In this document: positions 23,083-37,200 of the stretch, one piece after another
How the letters are laid out: each line of letters starts with the position of its first letter
How positions within the stretch are numbered: position 1 is the first letter of the stretch
Assembly: GCA_000310025.1 (NCBI GenBank)
Contig: FN649742.1
Location: 3,278,901-3,342,900 of the forward strand
Origin: Ectocarpus siliculosus
Taxonomy: Eukaryota > Sar > Phaeophyceae > Ectocarpales > Ectocarpaceae
Direction of reading: 5' to 3'
Length of the DNA: 64,000 nucleotides
Program-made: the position numbers and the translations under genes
The notes under the pieces: model-generated
What the model was told of the DNA's origin: nothing
The model's input: the letters and a program-made list of their open reading frames with translations, nothing else
Databases searched by the model: none

Positions 23083-26000
23083 ATGTACGCTTCTCTCTTT
23101 ACGAGAATGATCATCATCGCGGCGTTGGCGGTAAGCGCCTTCTCCGTATCATCCCCAAGCCACGAGGTGCCCTCAAGTACCGCACCAGGGTGAGTCACAC
23201 TGACTGGGGTTAGTCAGTCAAGCCGACCCACCCGTCTCCAGTTCAAGCCTAGATTTTGCCAAATATACACCTCTCGCGCGCATAGCTTGAGACAATTGTG
23301 ATTCGTTGTCTTCGATGAATGAATGTGGCATCGTTGCTCTTGGTGTCCAACGGTACAAGCAGGGTGCTTAATCGAAAATTGTATTTTGCACCGTTTAGAC
23401 TACTGTTGATTGTAGCCCAATCAATGGCGAGGTCCATCAGGTCGGATTAACGACTGAAAAGAAAAATGAGAATCGTCATGACGGTATCCTGCTGTAGGTG
23501 TCCGTTAGCACTTCGTCCCATATACTATCAGTGCTCGCAGTATCCATCCTCCGTGTGGCAGGAGCGCTCTTGTCCGGGGTCTCACACAGACGGTTCCTCT
23601 AAAGTTGCATGCCGTCAGGGCGTTAGGGCAATATGGACCCACGAATCCTCTCCCCGCGGTCTACAACAGCTTCAATTCGAGATAGGTGTACTTCACGAAG
23701 AAGCACTACTTACGCGGCGTCCCGGCGACAGTCGAACGCGTAACATTGTCTTCTCGGCGCTTGAGGGCACGCCAATAGACCAATAGACCACGCCAACGAA
23801 CCACGGCGGCAGTGCGAGTAGAACACGTGCGTAGAGAAGTCCAAGTAGAAACCAGGTCACAGCAACGCACAACCTTCTCGTGTATCCAACAACGAAATCA
23901 ATATAATCTTGTTACCTCCACCAACGCGCCGCCCGTCGAACATACAGGCACAATGACTCCTTCGTGGACAAGGTGTTCCTGTTCGTGACCACGGTGGGCA
24001 TCGGGGACGCCTCCCCTACCCCGCCGCTGACCCGCCTCCCGTCGGCCGAGGAGAGCCCCGACTACTTTCCGCTCACCATCATCCCGCCCCTGTGGCGCGT
24101 GGAGGATGCGGCGGCTGGTGCGGCCGAAGAACAACAACGGCCGCGCGAAAACTGGCTGAAGAGCATCGTCGCCACCATCATGGTGGCCGTTCGCTTCCTG
24201 ATTGGCCCTAATGGCCAGAGGGCGAGTCAGGGATGCCGGGGCGACGACGACGACGACGACGACAACCACGTCCCCGCCCAACGCGCTACGTGGCGAGAGC
24301 GAGCAGCAGCTGCCGCTCGTAGGTTTCTGCGCTCAGCGAGAAACAAGATCAAAAACGCCAAGGACCGCCTCCTCGCCATGTTCGACATCTCCGCCGCCAG
24401 GAGAACCGCTCGGCTGTTGGACCTGGCGCGCAAGATCAACGTGCAGGACATGCCGCGCCGGGCGGGGTTCAGACGCCAAGGCAGCGACGAGCTCTTTGAG
24501 GTCGATCGTAGCCGCCTGGGAGTGAGCGATGCCGTCGCCGCCGCTGTGAAGGAGATTTGCACCAAGTTGGCGGCGGCATTCCCTGTCATCGGATACAACC
24601 AGGTGAGGACATGGCGAGGCCGCGGGGTGCCGTAGTACATGTGTGACCCCGATCCTTACCCGCCGACCGTTGGCGCGAGATGGCTGTCCGAGTGGCTGCG
24701 GGATTGGTTGCTTGCGGTTGGACATATCTGTGACACAAGAGGATATTGTTGCCCGATCGGTGCTCTCTGTTGCTTGGTGGATTTCCAAAGCGTTCACTTT
24801 CTCTGCCCGCTACTACCCTAGCCTACAACAGATCAGGTTGCAGTGTATCTGCCGCGGGTAGAGCCAGTATTTATTGGCTTGTTCGTTCACCTGATCCTGG
24901 CCGTACCCACACCGCCCCCGCCTTAACACCGCGCCCCAGGGCTTCGACGCCGCCTGTAAGGCGATCTTTATCTGTGTGGGCGGAAACCTGGGTGCGGCCG
25001 CCGCAGTTTTCACCAAGTGGGCCGTTCCCTTGGCGTGGATGATGATGAACCCATACAGGGACGGCCAGCTCGGCATCAACACTGTGAGCATCTCAGCAGA
25101 CTGTTGCTGCGTGACGTGTGCTATAGACGTATCGTGCTGACGTAGTGGTGGAACGTAGTGGTGGAACATGTGTACACCTCAGAAATGAGCGGAGATGCTT
25201 TCAGCCGACGGAAGGAGGGGTGCGACGGCTGAACCCTGATTCTGGTGATGAAACACTGATGTAGTCAACAGTGAAAAACGGAACACACAACGGCATGTAC
25301 CGCCAGCGATGGGTGTTCATGAACCGTATCGTCAGCGAAATGTCATGAGGTACGGTTTACCTGTGGATGAACGGCCCATGTGCCTCCCGTTCATGACCGC
25401 CTGACACTACGACGGCAAAATGCGCTCGCTCGTACTACCACTGGTTTACGTCTTGCCACTGTTTTTGAGCAGGCCATGCGATACACCTGGTCGGTGCTCA
25501 AAATGCACGCCGCTCCGGTGTCCGGATGGCTGTACCGTGACCCGATCGTTGGCTGCGACGAGGACAACGACATGGCCGACACGATTCTCGCACACATCTT
25601 CATGGAGTGAGTCCACGCTTGTATGGTGTACATGTAGGTTGACATATCTGCTTGGTTTCGGAAAGCAAAGGCCGAGCTCAGTACGGATGCATCATATTTT
25701 TGGACAAGATGGTGCCGTAGTTGTCACCATGCATGCATGCGACGACCGAACACGTGTCCATCTCCACTTGCCTCTCCCTGTGCTCGATTCTCTGTACTTA
25801 CGCTGGCACCCCTCGCCGCACTTGTCCAATGTTCCTCTTCTTCTCCTGTCGATGCTGCCAGGCCGCTCTCGACCTTCTGCTCCAGGCTGGGCCTCCCCCA
25901 GTGTGTCATCAACGACATCGTGGAGGAGACGATGCGGACTGGCCTTCATGGCCCGGCTGTCACGATATTCGTTGTTATGTCTCTTCTCTGCTTGGCGGAG

Positions 26001-26564
26001 AAGCAGGGGGCGGAGGACGCCGACGTGGTAAGCGAAGGCCGTTGCAGTAGGAGTAGATTGCCATCGATGGCGGCGTCTCACCGGTACCTGTTCCAGTTAC
26101 CGTCATCGTGTCTTTACCGCCCCCTTCCCCGGCTGTTTCTGCACCGTACCACCCAGCACTTGATATTTTGTTCTTCCATCTTGAGAAGGAAACTGAACAA
26201 GAAGGATGCAACCTCGACGCTCCTCCCTCTCGTCGCCCTCTCCCTAGTCTTTTTTGGGTTGTTTGCGAGGAGAACAGAAGCTGGCTGTGTTCCAAAGTAC
26301 GCATTTCATACATGGTTCATCATGACAATACTATGCGTACGTGACCGCTTTTCGTAACACAAGCACTTGCGGCTGTACTTCACTGGTGTCCCATCATTCC
26401 AGGTGGTGATGGTGAAGGTCCCTCTGATGGCCGCAGCAAGCAGCGTGAAGTCCTTCAAGGACATCTTGGAGCACGCGCCTGTCTCGCTCGAGCACTTCTT
26501 GACTGGGTACCGAGCCGCAATGGTCGGAGTACCGGCGTGCGATGGCTGGGTAGAGCCGGTGTAG
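23083..26564 (+). CDS. Predicted secreted protein of unknown function, six exons
   Basis: Exons are 23083-23189, 23948-24602, 24940-25083, 25473-25606, 25862-26027 and 26403-26564. Every intron is GT-AG, all phases match, and the frame is 455 residues. The N-terminus is a classic signal peptide: Arg8, then the hydrophobic run MIIIAALAVSAFSV, then a Ser/Pro-rich stretch. Exon 2 encodes a seven-Asp run and an Arg/Lys-rich region. Exon 3 has an amphipathic to hydrophobic segment (GGNLGAAAAVFTKWAVPLAW). Exon 5 contains IVEETMRTGLHGPAVTIFVV. I do not recognise the family. Fragments of four of its exons (3, 4, 5 and 6) recur at 19.1-20.8 kb, so it belongs to a small, actively rearranging local family. 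The frame is open and codon use is GC-rich, so this copy looks functional. An extracellular or endomembrane location follows only from the signal peptide. Confidence 0.7.
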
Positions 26565-28283
26565 GGCGTCTCCGTCCTTTCTTTGGAAGAAACATATGAC
26601 CAGCAGGTGTTGCAAGCGGTACAACTTAGAGTGCACTTTTACGCGAGTTGTTTGCACCAGCTCGCGGTGTGTGTGGCGATAACAAAATACCCTCGTATTC
26701 TGTGTACCAGTTGTATAATGGGCCTTTAATTTATGGATGATTGTGCCTCAGCCCTCCTCGAGGCATAGTCTCTGGTGTCTGTATCGATCGCTCGGGTTCG
26801 TATGTGTATCGTGTCTTGCTTGGTCCAGTCGAAGCCATCTTGTGTCCTCGCGGCTGCGCTGAGCGTACCTGTTGTGCACCTTCGTGTTGCACGTTGTGTT
26901 GAAAGACATCGGGCATAAGTTGTTTGTGTGCTTGTTGACCGTCCCAGTACATACATGCGAACCGAAGCATTTCTTGGAACGCGCATACGATTACTGTGCG
27001 TTGCTTCCGGAGGTATATTGCTGTGGTACGTAAGAGTCACGAGAGGTAGGTGTGTGTTTGAGGTGCGCTGTTTTTCTTCGTGTATCCCGGTGCACATCTC
27101 TGTCTCGTCATAAATAGCCGTTGCCCCCTTGTTTGGGTTTTGGTCTGCCGTTGTGTCAGACATGCTCCCTTCTTTTTGTTCGTGCCGTACTGTTCCTTGT
27201 TTGTGAAGGCGGGGTATTCGCGCCACTTGGTCGTCTTTTGCCGCCGATGTGAACGTAAACAGCGGGGTGACAGCTGGACCACGACCAGTAGATGCGTTCA
27301 TCGTGCGCATTACCAAGTTTGGTAGAAACACACAATTTTGGTCAATGAGTTAATCAGTTTCTCGCCAGAGGATCTGATACCACTACTTGTCCTTGTACTT
27401 TTCTTTTCGGTGCGTGGGATTAAAAGTACCACTCACCATACTTACCATTAGACTAGTCTACAGAGAAGGAAACCGATCTACTCTGCCGCTTACCCGAGGA
27501 AGACAGGCGATTACCACGAAATGTTCCATGGAACCCCATCAACACAGACGACTACCACGAAACGTTTCATTGAAAAATCATGAACGCAGGCAGTGACCAA
27601 AAACTGTTTAATGGAAACATGAATATAGGCAATGACCGCAAAAAATTCATGGAAAAAACGTGCTCCGCCCGACGCGGCACCAGAGAGCACTCGGCAACAA
27701 CAAACGACAAAGGAGCTTGGAAGAAGCAGAAACGGCCCTGTGGGCTATCTGTTATTTAGCAACACTTTCAATGCGGCTAAAATAGACTGGATCACAGAAT
27801 CTCAGCTTGTCACAACCATTGCTTGAGGTTTGAGGTAAGAGTGCGGCCGGCGCCCTGACCTTCGGAGTGACAACAGAAAAACAAGTGTAAAAAAACAGGG
27901 GAGAGAGAACAAAACAGCAGTCAATATCGTCAAAAGGACTGCCGCCAAACCGACTCATGTGCCGTGGCGAACAGGGACGCCCGCTTCACATGGAATGACA
28001 ACAGGTCCATTTTTTTTTTTTCGTGAAGAGCACAACATCGTCACCAACTGGAAGAGAAAGTCACGGTGCATCCGTTCACGTATCGCACACAACAAAAAAA
28101 ACACACAACAAAAATATCAAATGGACCGAAAACAGACAACAAGCGGGCCTCTCATTCCCGCTCGTACCTCCCCCCGTCAGGAAAAGACCACCGGCACAAA
28201 CTTCGCGAGCTCTATAAGCTCCGTTCAACTCTCAACTCCACGCTCGAGAAGGAAAGAACGGGGGTCCCGTGTTTGTCCGTCTC
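26565..28283. other. No gene seen between two convergent genes
   Basis: The region probably holds the 3' UTR of the secreted-protein gene and the 3' flank of the VPS35L gene. It is AT-richer, with A-runs near 27.9-28.1 kb. No supported coding sequence or RNA gene was found. Confidence 0.4.
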
Positions 28284-31200
28284 TCAAAAGTAGCCGGATC
28301 GTGAGCCAAACCCGCTCAATCCTTGCAGCAACGACAAGCACGCCTCTTCCTGCTTCTCCGCCTCCACGCTGTCGCTCTTAAGGTCGGCCAGCAGGGAGAG
28401 CCTGCGGTTGGCCACCCCGCTCACGAACGCAACCGTCGAGTCAAAGTACACCGCGGCTCCGCCGCCCCCGCCATCACCGGTCCCGGCCCCCTTTCGCAAG
28501 ATGCCGCCGCTGCCGCGGCTGCCGCCACGGTTGCCGCCGCCGGCACCGCCGACGCCGCTTTCGCGGGCCCCCGCCCTCGCAGCCGCTTCGATCAGGTAAG
28601 TCACTACGGACGCCGCCCCGCCCTCCATCTTGACGTTGGACACGAGCTGGTTAGCTAACTCGAGCGAGAGACAAATGTACCTGCGGGAAGAAAGGTGGGA
28701 TACACAAAAGGGGGGGTCAAACGACAGCGAAAATGAGGGGTGAATGAAAAGCTTTGTTGTACCCTGTACACCCCTTTGGAAATGATAAAAAAAAACAGTC
28801 CCACGTTCACTGAAGTCGTCGCAATGCTAGCTGCACGACGTGCGTGCCACATTCCGGGAGGGGGAGGGGGGGTTCAAATGTTCCGGGGAGAGGGGGGGGG
28901 GGGTGTACTCATTGTCGTGCATGCCGTAATCGTTTGACCATTGACCTCGCATCCCTACAAAGCCGGGACGGAGCACGCCGGGTTCTCACCGGACCAGGCT
29001 CTCACATCACCAAGCGCGAAGCGCCGTGAGGTATTTGGCGAGTCGCATGAAGGGTGAGCTGCATCCTGCTAAGGGTGTTCGGCATCTTGTGCTTACTTCC
29101 TTGCGTACGGATGACAGCTACGTATGACTTAATTTATTTTCTGGTGCGTTCACTTCCAGAGACAGTTGTAAGCACTGTGTAACTGCCTCGAGGAAGCTTG
29201 ACCATTTTAACACAACGTGGTGCGATCATCCCCCGTTGCGCGGAGTGAGGTTTCTCGACCCCGCACAACATGATCTACTCGACCACCATTATGGTTACCG
29301 CCAAAAAAAAAAAAACGAGGTAAAAAAAAAAACGGTAACCTGGTTGCCGAGTTTACGAAGTGAATTGGCTTGTTTTACAACGTCGTTGCCAAGCGACGAA
29401 AACCCAATCCCGATGGCATACACCGAGTGGGGGGCTTGTTTTACAACGTCGTTGCCAAGCGACGAAAACCCAACCCCGATGGCAAACACCGGGCGGGGAG
29501 AGGGGGGGGTGCAAGTCACAAAAAAAAAAACGCTGGACACGCCACGCAAGCGCGGTCAAAGAGCCAGCCAGCCGCCGTGCACCTGAGGCGAGCCGTCCGC
29601 GTGTGGTCGTCACCGATGATGGTTGCCATTTCCGCCTCTCCCTGTTCGCAGAGCTCCTCGAGCTCCCTCAATGTCGCCATCACCACGTCCCCCAGAAGAC
29701 CCCGCACCTCTAAAAAGATAAGAACGCACACGGTGGAAGATGGTAGGCAGTGGAGCGCGCGCCGGGGGGGGGGGGGGGGTACTGGTTTTACCCATCATGT
29801 TGGGGCCCCTTCTGTATTCCGTTTTCTTAGCACCAAAACTTGTGCTCACTCACACGCGAAATAATACCGGCGGGATGGGATACAAGTGAAACAGACGTCC
29901 TTCGTACGAAGGCTTCCGGGGTACTAGCTACGGTGCAGGAGCAGGCTCGGCCCTCCTGGCCGCATCACCGCAACGCAAGGTGGGGACGACGACGAACCGA
30001 CAGAAGATGTGCCGCAATAGTGACCGCGAACGTACGCGTAACAACAAACACAGCAACAGGCCCATAGAACGCAATCCCCGTTCGTGCGTCAGGAAACACT
30101 CGGGTGCTTCCTGCTGCGCTCTCGCTCATGTCCACACAATTCGCGAGCCACATACTTCAACCGCGCACTCTTGCACACCAGTTATCTACCTTCCAAATAG
30201 GCCGAGTTGCGGAGATACAAGTCGTCGTTGCCCAGCACGCCGCCGACGTCGAGCCAGCTCTTCTTCTCTTCGGGGCCGGCGCCGCCGCCCTCTGCCCCGT
30301 GTACCGTAACCGCGGCGGAAGCCTCCGCCGCACCGCCGTCGCCCTCACTACCTTGCCCTCCCTCGTCCTCTGCAGGGCTACCGCCGCTGCTGCCGCTGCC
30401 GTCCTTCCCGGGATTTCCTGCGGCGGTGTCATCCACATCAGCGCCCTCGTTCGCGACAGCGCCTTCGAGGAGCGAGGGACGGGAGGGAGCCCCTACCGCT
30501 GTTTCGACACCCGTGCCGCCTCCGCCGCCAGCCTTCTCCCTCTCGTCGCGAGCAGCAACAGCAGCAGCAGCAGCGGTGGAAGTAGCAACAGCGGCGGCGG
30601 CGGCGGCGGCGGCGGCGGCTACGGCTTCGCCCTCGCTCTTGCCTTCGTCGTCGTCCCCGTGGTCGGGGCCGTCTCCCTGACTGGACACACCGCGGGCGGC
30701 GGCGGCGGCGGCGGCGCCGCCGCCGCCCACGGAGTAAGGCAGTCGCTCCTGCCACATGGCGCACAGCGTACCCGCCGCGGTGATGTACACGGAGGCCAGC
30801 AGCCCGGAACCCGCGGGCCACGGCAGCCTGGATGAAGTAGCAGCGCCATCAGACGGCAGCAGCAGTGGTCCAGTCGAAGTCGCCCAATTAGGAGCGCCGT
30901 CAAGAGCAGGCCGACAGATTCGCAGCGGTAGGGTTGTAGATCAATACGGCGGCTCCGTGACTCAATCTACGGTAGCTCATATGGGGTAGACATGCACGGT
31001 GGAAACCACGCGAGGGAGTAGACGCACACGCCAAGCATTGCTCTGCAGTGGCCATAACGGGACACAACCAAAAGCACACACATCGGGTACACTAGTGCTC
31101 TCCGTAGGTAAAAGGCCGCATGAACGAACAAAGAGGGTCGCCCGGTGGAACGCCGGTACAAACCACGCGGCACAGATGGAATATTCAAGTTGTCTCATAC

Positions 31201-34200
31201 TCTGACAAGTGCCGGGTGACCGATATAAAAGACCTTTGCCAAGCCCCTGGACACCATGCGGCCTTGTACAGGGACCACTGCAACCGTACAAAATCGAGGT
31301 GCACGAATACCTCGTGGCCCCAAACTCATTAGCACACCCCAAACCGACGCGTAGCAGCAGCAAAAATCAACCCTAGCAAACTCCCAAACCAACCAACATC
31401 AACAGCCAGACAACAAGCCACAAGCGAGACGTGCCTTCTGGCGGCCTTCAGCAGCCCCCTCAGCAGATAAAACGGGCCGAGGTCGGGATGACCCGGCGCG
31501 GCCACCAGAGCCCCCAGCAGGCTCTTCACGGCATCGCACAGCAGCCACGCCCCCAAGTGCTCCCGCCTCCCGCCCATCCCGAGCACCAGCCGCCCGCCGG
31601 GGCCCGGGGGCAACGGGCCCCACGCCCCCTTCCCCCCCCCTCCCCCTCCGCCGCCGCCAGCGGCGGCGGAGCCCCCGAACCTCCCCGAAAGCCCGTACGA
31701 CTTCCTGTCCGCCGCATCGGGGTTCCCAGGAGAGCGGTGGAGGCCGCCGCTCCCGCGGAGGCTGCCGCTGCCGCGTGAGGAACCGGTGGGGTCGGCCCCC
31801 GACACAACCAGGGGGGAACACTCGGGCACCACGCAGATGGCAGACCTGCGGGCAACAGGTTGCGGTGGTGGGGGGGGACGGGGGAGCGGGAGATGGGGGG
31901 GCAGCACGGAGGTACACGCCGGGCGGGTTGGGGGCAAACAGAAGGCGCGTGTGATATGAAAGGGGTGGTGGTGGTGGTGGTGGTGGTGTTGCACACAGTT
32001 CGTTTCCCGCACCGTGTGCTCCAAATATTGAAATAATAAACACAACTCCGGAGTAATTGCCGTACTTATCCATAGCCACTCTGTGTGGGGACGACGATAG
32101 CCTTGAACGTTCGTAGACAACGACAGGAAAGGGGCAAGTAAGGTGCGTGCGATATGAAAGGGCTAAATAGTGGTTTCGCACACAGCTTTAACGGTTCGTT
32201 TTCTCGGCACCGCGTGCTCAAAAATGTTGCGTTTTTTGTGGATTGTCGGCTGTCGCGATGTAGTCACCGTAATCAAAATGATGCCTGTGTCAAGGTTAGC
32301 TCGTTGGCAAACGGCGTGGAAGACGATGGGGCGTTTCTGTTGCGAAAAAAAAAAGTCACGCCTGCTCTCCTAAGCACCTATCGAGGTGCCCTGTAAACGA
32401 ACGCGCAACAAAAACACACAAAAAATAAAAACAGCAGGAGGAGAGTGCCACGGTGCCAGGCCTCCCCGAAAACGGCTCACTACATCTACTTGAGGTTTAG
32501 CATGTATACTCAAAACACCTCCGTTCGGGAAATGTAGGCACCATTGTGGGATTCGCGCTTGTGACCCCTTACATTTTCGAACGAGTGCTACCTACACATT
32601 GTGACCGACGCACCTGAACAAGGCGTCCGCTAGGGCCGGCTTCCCGATCTGAAGGGCGGTGCTCGCGCAAAGCTGGAGCAGAGCCAGCCGCCGGAGGGCC
32701 GAGGGCACTGAGGGCACCGTCAGCGAGCAGAAGCACAGCGCAGCGCGCGCCGTGGCGGTTGACCCCGCCCTCCAGGCCCGGAGGGACAGGCCCGCTGCCG
32801 CCAACACGAGTCTGTCGGTTACCTGCAAAAAACACGAAAACAAAAATCGCGTCAGAAGAAAAAGGGGGGGCCACACCCGAGGCAGCAAACGTAGGGTTGG
32901 AGCGGTTACAAGACTACACGCGGGTAGAGACGTGCAGGATAGACGGAAAATGAAGCACGTGTGTGTGTGGTATCGGAATATCGGAAAATCAGAGCAGTAA
33001 GTTACGAAAGGCCACACCCGTCAGTTGGACCAGCATGGGTATTGGAAGGTACTGAGTGTAGATCGGAACGTTTTTTAATGCGAAATCAACAAAGCAACAC
33101 TAAGAACAGCAACACCCGAGAGGAAAAAGGAAACGAAAGAACCAAAAACCGGGGTGAAAAGGTTACACAGGTAGGAGAGGTAGACGGAAGATGCTCGATA
33201 CGCGGAAAAAAGCACGTGCACTATGTATTGATTTAGTAGGGCCACGAGGTACACACACGCCAAAACAGCCGCCAGCCTGTCCCCAGCCATGACACGCCGT
33301 TGTTCGAAACAATAGCACTCACTGTCTGCTGTGCGACTTTACCTCGTCCATCCCCCAAAACGCCTGGCGGCACTCCGCCAAAACCTCCAACCGGCTGGCC
33401 TCGCCCGTACCGCCGTCGCCACCGTTCGCTCCTTCCTGCCCTTCTTCTGGTTGGGGTGGCTCCGCCCAACCCCTTCCAACCCGATCCACCATGTCGCACG
33501 TCAGGGCAACGGCGCTCTGTAGAGCGGGCACAAAAACGCGAGTAACGACGTGCGTTGCACGAGACTAGGTGGTTGAAAGGGCGGTGTGTCTTTCATTCCA
33601 TTGCGCAAAAAACAAAAAGAGATGGGGAGTGGCGACCGAACGTTTGGTAGCAGCTGCTGCATGGGTGCAAAGAGTGGGCACGAAACGCAACATGAAACCG
33701 GACATTTATTTGTTGTTTTCATTGACGAGAGACCAGAGAGACGAGACTTGAACGAAAACAGGGGCACCGCTACACGAACCACCAAGGGGCCACGGGTAGG
33801 CCGAAAGACGAGCCAATTCCGCTTTGCTCCAGCGAGCGGGCGCGAAGGACAGCCGCCTACGACCAAAACACCCATACATGTCAACCGCACGATGCAACAA
33901 GTCCTCCTGGAACTGGACAGATACTCCAACCCGGGCCAAAGCACGAGCGAACAAAGCGTCGGCGGGCGTTGTGCGCCCGCCCGCAGATATTATATACCAA
34001 CCCGACCACCCCCCAGCACCGCTCGCCTGCCTCTGCCGCTCGCCGGACGAGAGCAAGTCGAAGCTATCGTGCAGCAGCTTGGCCACACCCACCAGCGCCC
34101 GCGCCAGCTCTACCTCTCCCTTGATAGCCGCCCCCTTCTTCTTCTCCTCCCCATCACCGCTTCCCGACTTCGAACGCCCGTCCTCCCGCTCCCCGGGCGC

Positions 34201-37200
34201 AGAGGACTCCGGAGACGCCGTTACCGGCGGCGGCGGCGGCGGCGGTTGCGGGGTTGTTGCCGGGCGAGCGCTGACGCGGCCGGTTGGAGGGGGCGTATGT
34301 CGGGGCAGCGAGCGAAGAAGCGCTGCGAGCAGGTCGAGGCAGGCCTGCGCCCTCCGACTCTTGTCCAGCACGCCCAGGACCTGAGGTTTGTTGTTGCATG
34401 CATCGTGAGATGGAACACAGGATTGAACAGATTTTGAGTTTGGTTTCATATGTCCACCCTTGGCAGGCGAGGTGGGGAGAGAAATGCCAAACACACAACG
34501 GAAGAGAAGAATCGAACGAAATACTCAGTGCTCTTACTATGCCTCTCTCCCCCCTCACACTGCATCTGCATGAAGCGACAGAAATCGACATTCAGTACAT
34601 ATTTCCCAGCAGGCCTATCCACAACACGAGGAGTCTCAAGGTTAAAAAAGAACAACGTGGCCGCCCTCACCACAAAAACCCCCGTAAATTTATCGAGAAA
34701 AAAGCCGTCGGAATCGAACAAACACTTCGGTTTCGACACCCGCGATCGTGGAACACACGATTGACCTGAGCACGAAATAAACAACAGGTGGGCGCGTGCT
34801 GCAATATACCATATCGTGATGCACACCAGTAGCGGTGCCCAACCCTTACCTTGACGACGTGCACCCCAGCAGCCCGAAGCGCCGAAGGGTCTTTGGCACA
34901 CGCAAGGGCGCCCGCAACCCCGTCCGCCAGCCGCCCCTGCACCGACGCCAATTCGGAAGTGCTCGCGTCTTCCATCCTGCACGCCACATCCTCCATCAGG
35001 ATGGCCACCTGATGACGTTGTGATGATGGCGATGATTCGGAAGGATAAGTTTGACGCGGTTGAAGCAGCACAAAAATAATATTTAACTTGTACAAATTCA
35101 TTGCTATTCTACCACGGACTCTTTTATCTGTGCAAGAGATGGGTTCGATATGCTCTTTGTGAGAACAACAAAACACGGGCGGCGGCAGATGGGAAGAAGA
35201 AACACGGAACCCCCCTCATCGCCGCACCATCCCGGGACCCCCACCCCCTGGCAATGTTATGCAACGCTGGCCGTGTCAAACGCCACAAACGGAGTTTGAA
35301 CGGATGAGGGCGGGTGGTGGACAGCGATAGGAAAAGAAACGACTCATGTCCTGCCGCTGCTTCTTTTCCCTACCGCTTCCGCGTATTTGACTTCCTACTG
35401 CTGCCCCTGTTGCTGCAAACTCTAACGCCCACGTCGCGTTCTCGAGGCCAAAGGTTGCGCCTTTGAAGGCAACACGTACATCAGCCCAAGGGAGACGAGG
35501 GACGGACTACCGCTGTGCTTTTCTTTCGTCTCTCGGGGGTGCGGTCACACGGCCGGCCTACGTGCCCGCGTACCTCGTCCGGGCCGTAGGCCGGGCTCTG
35601 GAGCAGCACCCCCAGCCACGCCGCCGCCCCCTCCACGTACACCTGTAGCGGGGCCGGGGCGATCTCCTAAACAAACAAACGCGACAACAGCAATGGAGGG
35701 GCGTGCGGGGGGGGGAGGGGGGGTACCCCGAAGTGAGGGAAGGAACAGACTAACAGACTTGGGACATTATGCTTGAGGAAACGCTTTTCGGGTGTTTGTT
35801 TCGACAACCAGGGGAGAGTATTCTCCAGAAGACAATGAGGCTTTCTTTCACGTCCTGACTCCACGGCTCTCATTTCTTCGCCGTCACCGCTCGGCCGAAA
35901 AAGAAACGTAACGCCGTCGGTGGGCGCGCCCCCTCTACCCTCCCTCCCCTCGCCCCAGCCCTGCCCTTACCAAACCAAGCCCTAGTGCGCAACAACGTTC
36001 ACAAGCTGCCAGCGTCATCGTCAAAGCGGCGCTTGGTTTCGACAGCATGAACGAGTTGACAGCGTCAGCCAAACAGAACATTGCCCCGGACTAACGGTTT
36101 TGCCGTAATCGGATGTCAGAACAGGCGAAAACAGGAACCTGTACGCGCCTACAACCCTCCCCATAGTGGAGGGAGCAGACGAGATACAAGTCTTCCTAGA
36201 GCGACCAGGGAGCCGGAACTACAAACACCCAAACAAGTTCAACAGGAGAGCACTGGAGAGTGTATCCGGAGGACGATCGCTTACTCGATGTACGAGAGGG
36301 TGACCGGTGTCTGCGCAGCCTACAGCACTCATTCTTCGTCCCCTTCACCACCCAAGACCACCACAACCTTGCCCACATCCGAACTGGATCTGCGGGGACC
36401 CCATCCCTCTCACCGTACCCGACCCCCAACGCCTACAGACCTATGTACCACTATACACCTGCCAGGCTTCGTTGAGAAGCGGGACCGCCTCGGGACCCGA
36501 AGGATGCGCGCTTCCTGCGCTGCTGAGCTTAAGACCGAGCAACCCCATCACCTCCGGCACCGTGCAGCGAGTGGGCAACTCTTGCCCCTAAAGATAAATT
36601 TAGGTTGTGCAACGTCGCGGACGAACGCCAGCCAACCATGGACCGAGACGATTTTTTTCGAACAACGGTCGTGGGCGGGGGGGGGGGAGCTTCGTGTGTC
36701 AGTAGCGACCTATCACAAGTATGCATTGGCGTAACAAGGTTGCCAGCGGCTGCAGCGGCATCAGCAGCAACACTAAAACGATCGCTCGTCCCTTACACGA
36801 AGCAAAGCGGGGCGCCCGACAGCCGGTATCAACGCTTCTAAAGCTGCCTTGGGTACACACAGCGCGGCACGCTCTACTGCGGTTAAAATCACGTCGACCA
36901 GAGCGGCGACCTGCGAAAAGATGAACCGCTTGTCTCGTCATGCCGTTTCAAACCATGATACACCGCACCGCACCGCACGGCACCCCACCGCACCGTACGG
37001 TAGAACCTCGTACCGTGCCGTGTGCATACCATGCCATACATGTGGTCTAGTTGGTAGCCTCGTAACCTTCTAGAGGTCAGGTCAGGGGTTCGAATCCCGG
37101 CGTAGGCGAGCTTTTCTTGCAAAGTGAGTTTTTCTCTCGCTTCCGCTCCTGGCCAAGTGGATAGCGCTAGTTCGTGTGTACACAGAGGGAAGAGAGTGCT

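Noticed and set aside
23948-24040. K+-channel-like selectivity motif (FVTTVGIGD) in exon 2 of the secreted-protein gene
   Set aside because: It resembles TTVGYGD, but the pore helix is shorter than in channels, no transmembrane helix pair surrounds it and the rest of the protein does not fit a channel. Probably coincidence.
37035-37110. Functional tRNA with a CTA anticodon
   Set aside because: The A and B boxes are good, but the 7-nt ends cannot pair and the T-stem has mismatches. The downstream body and A tail indicate a SINE.
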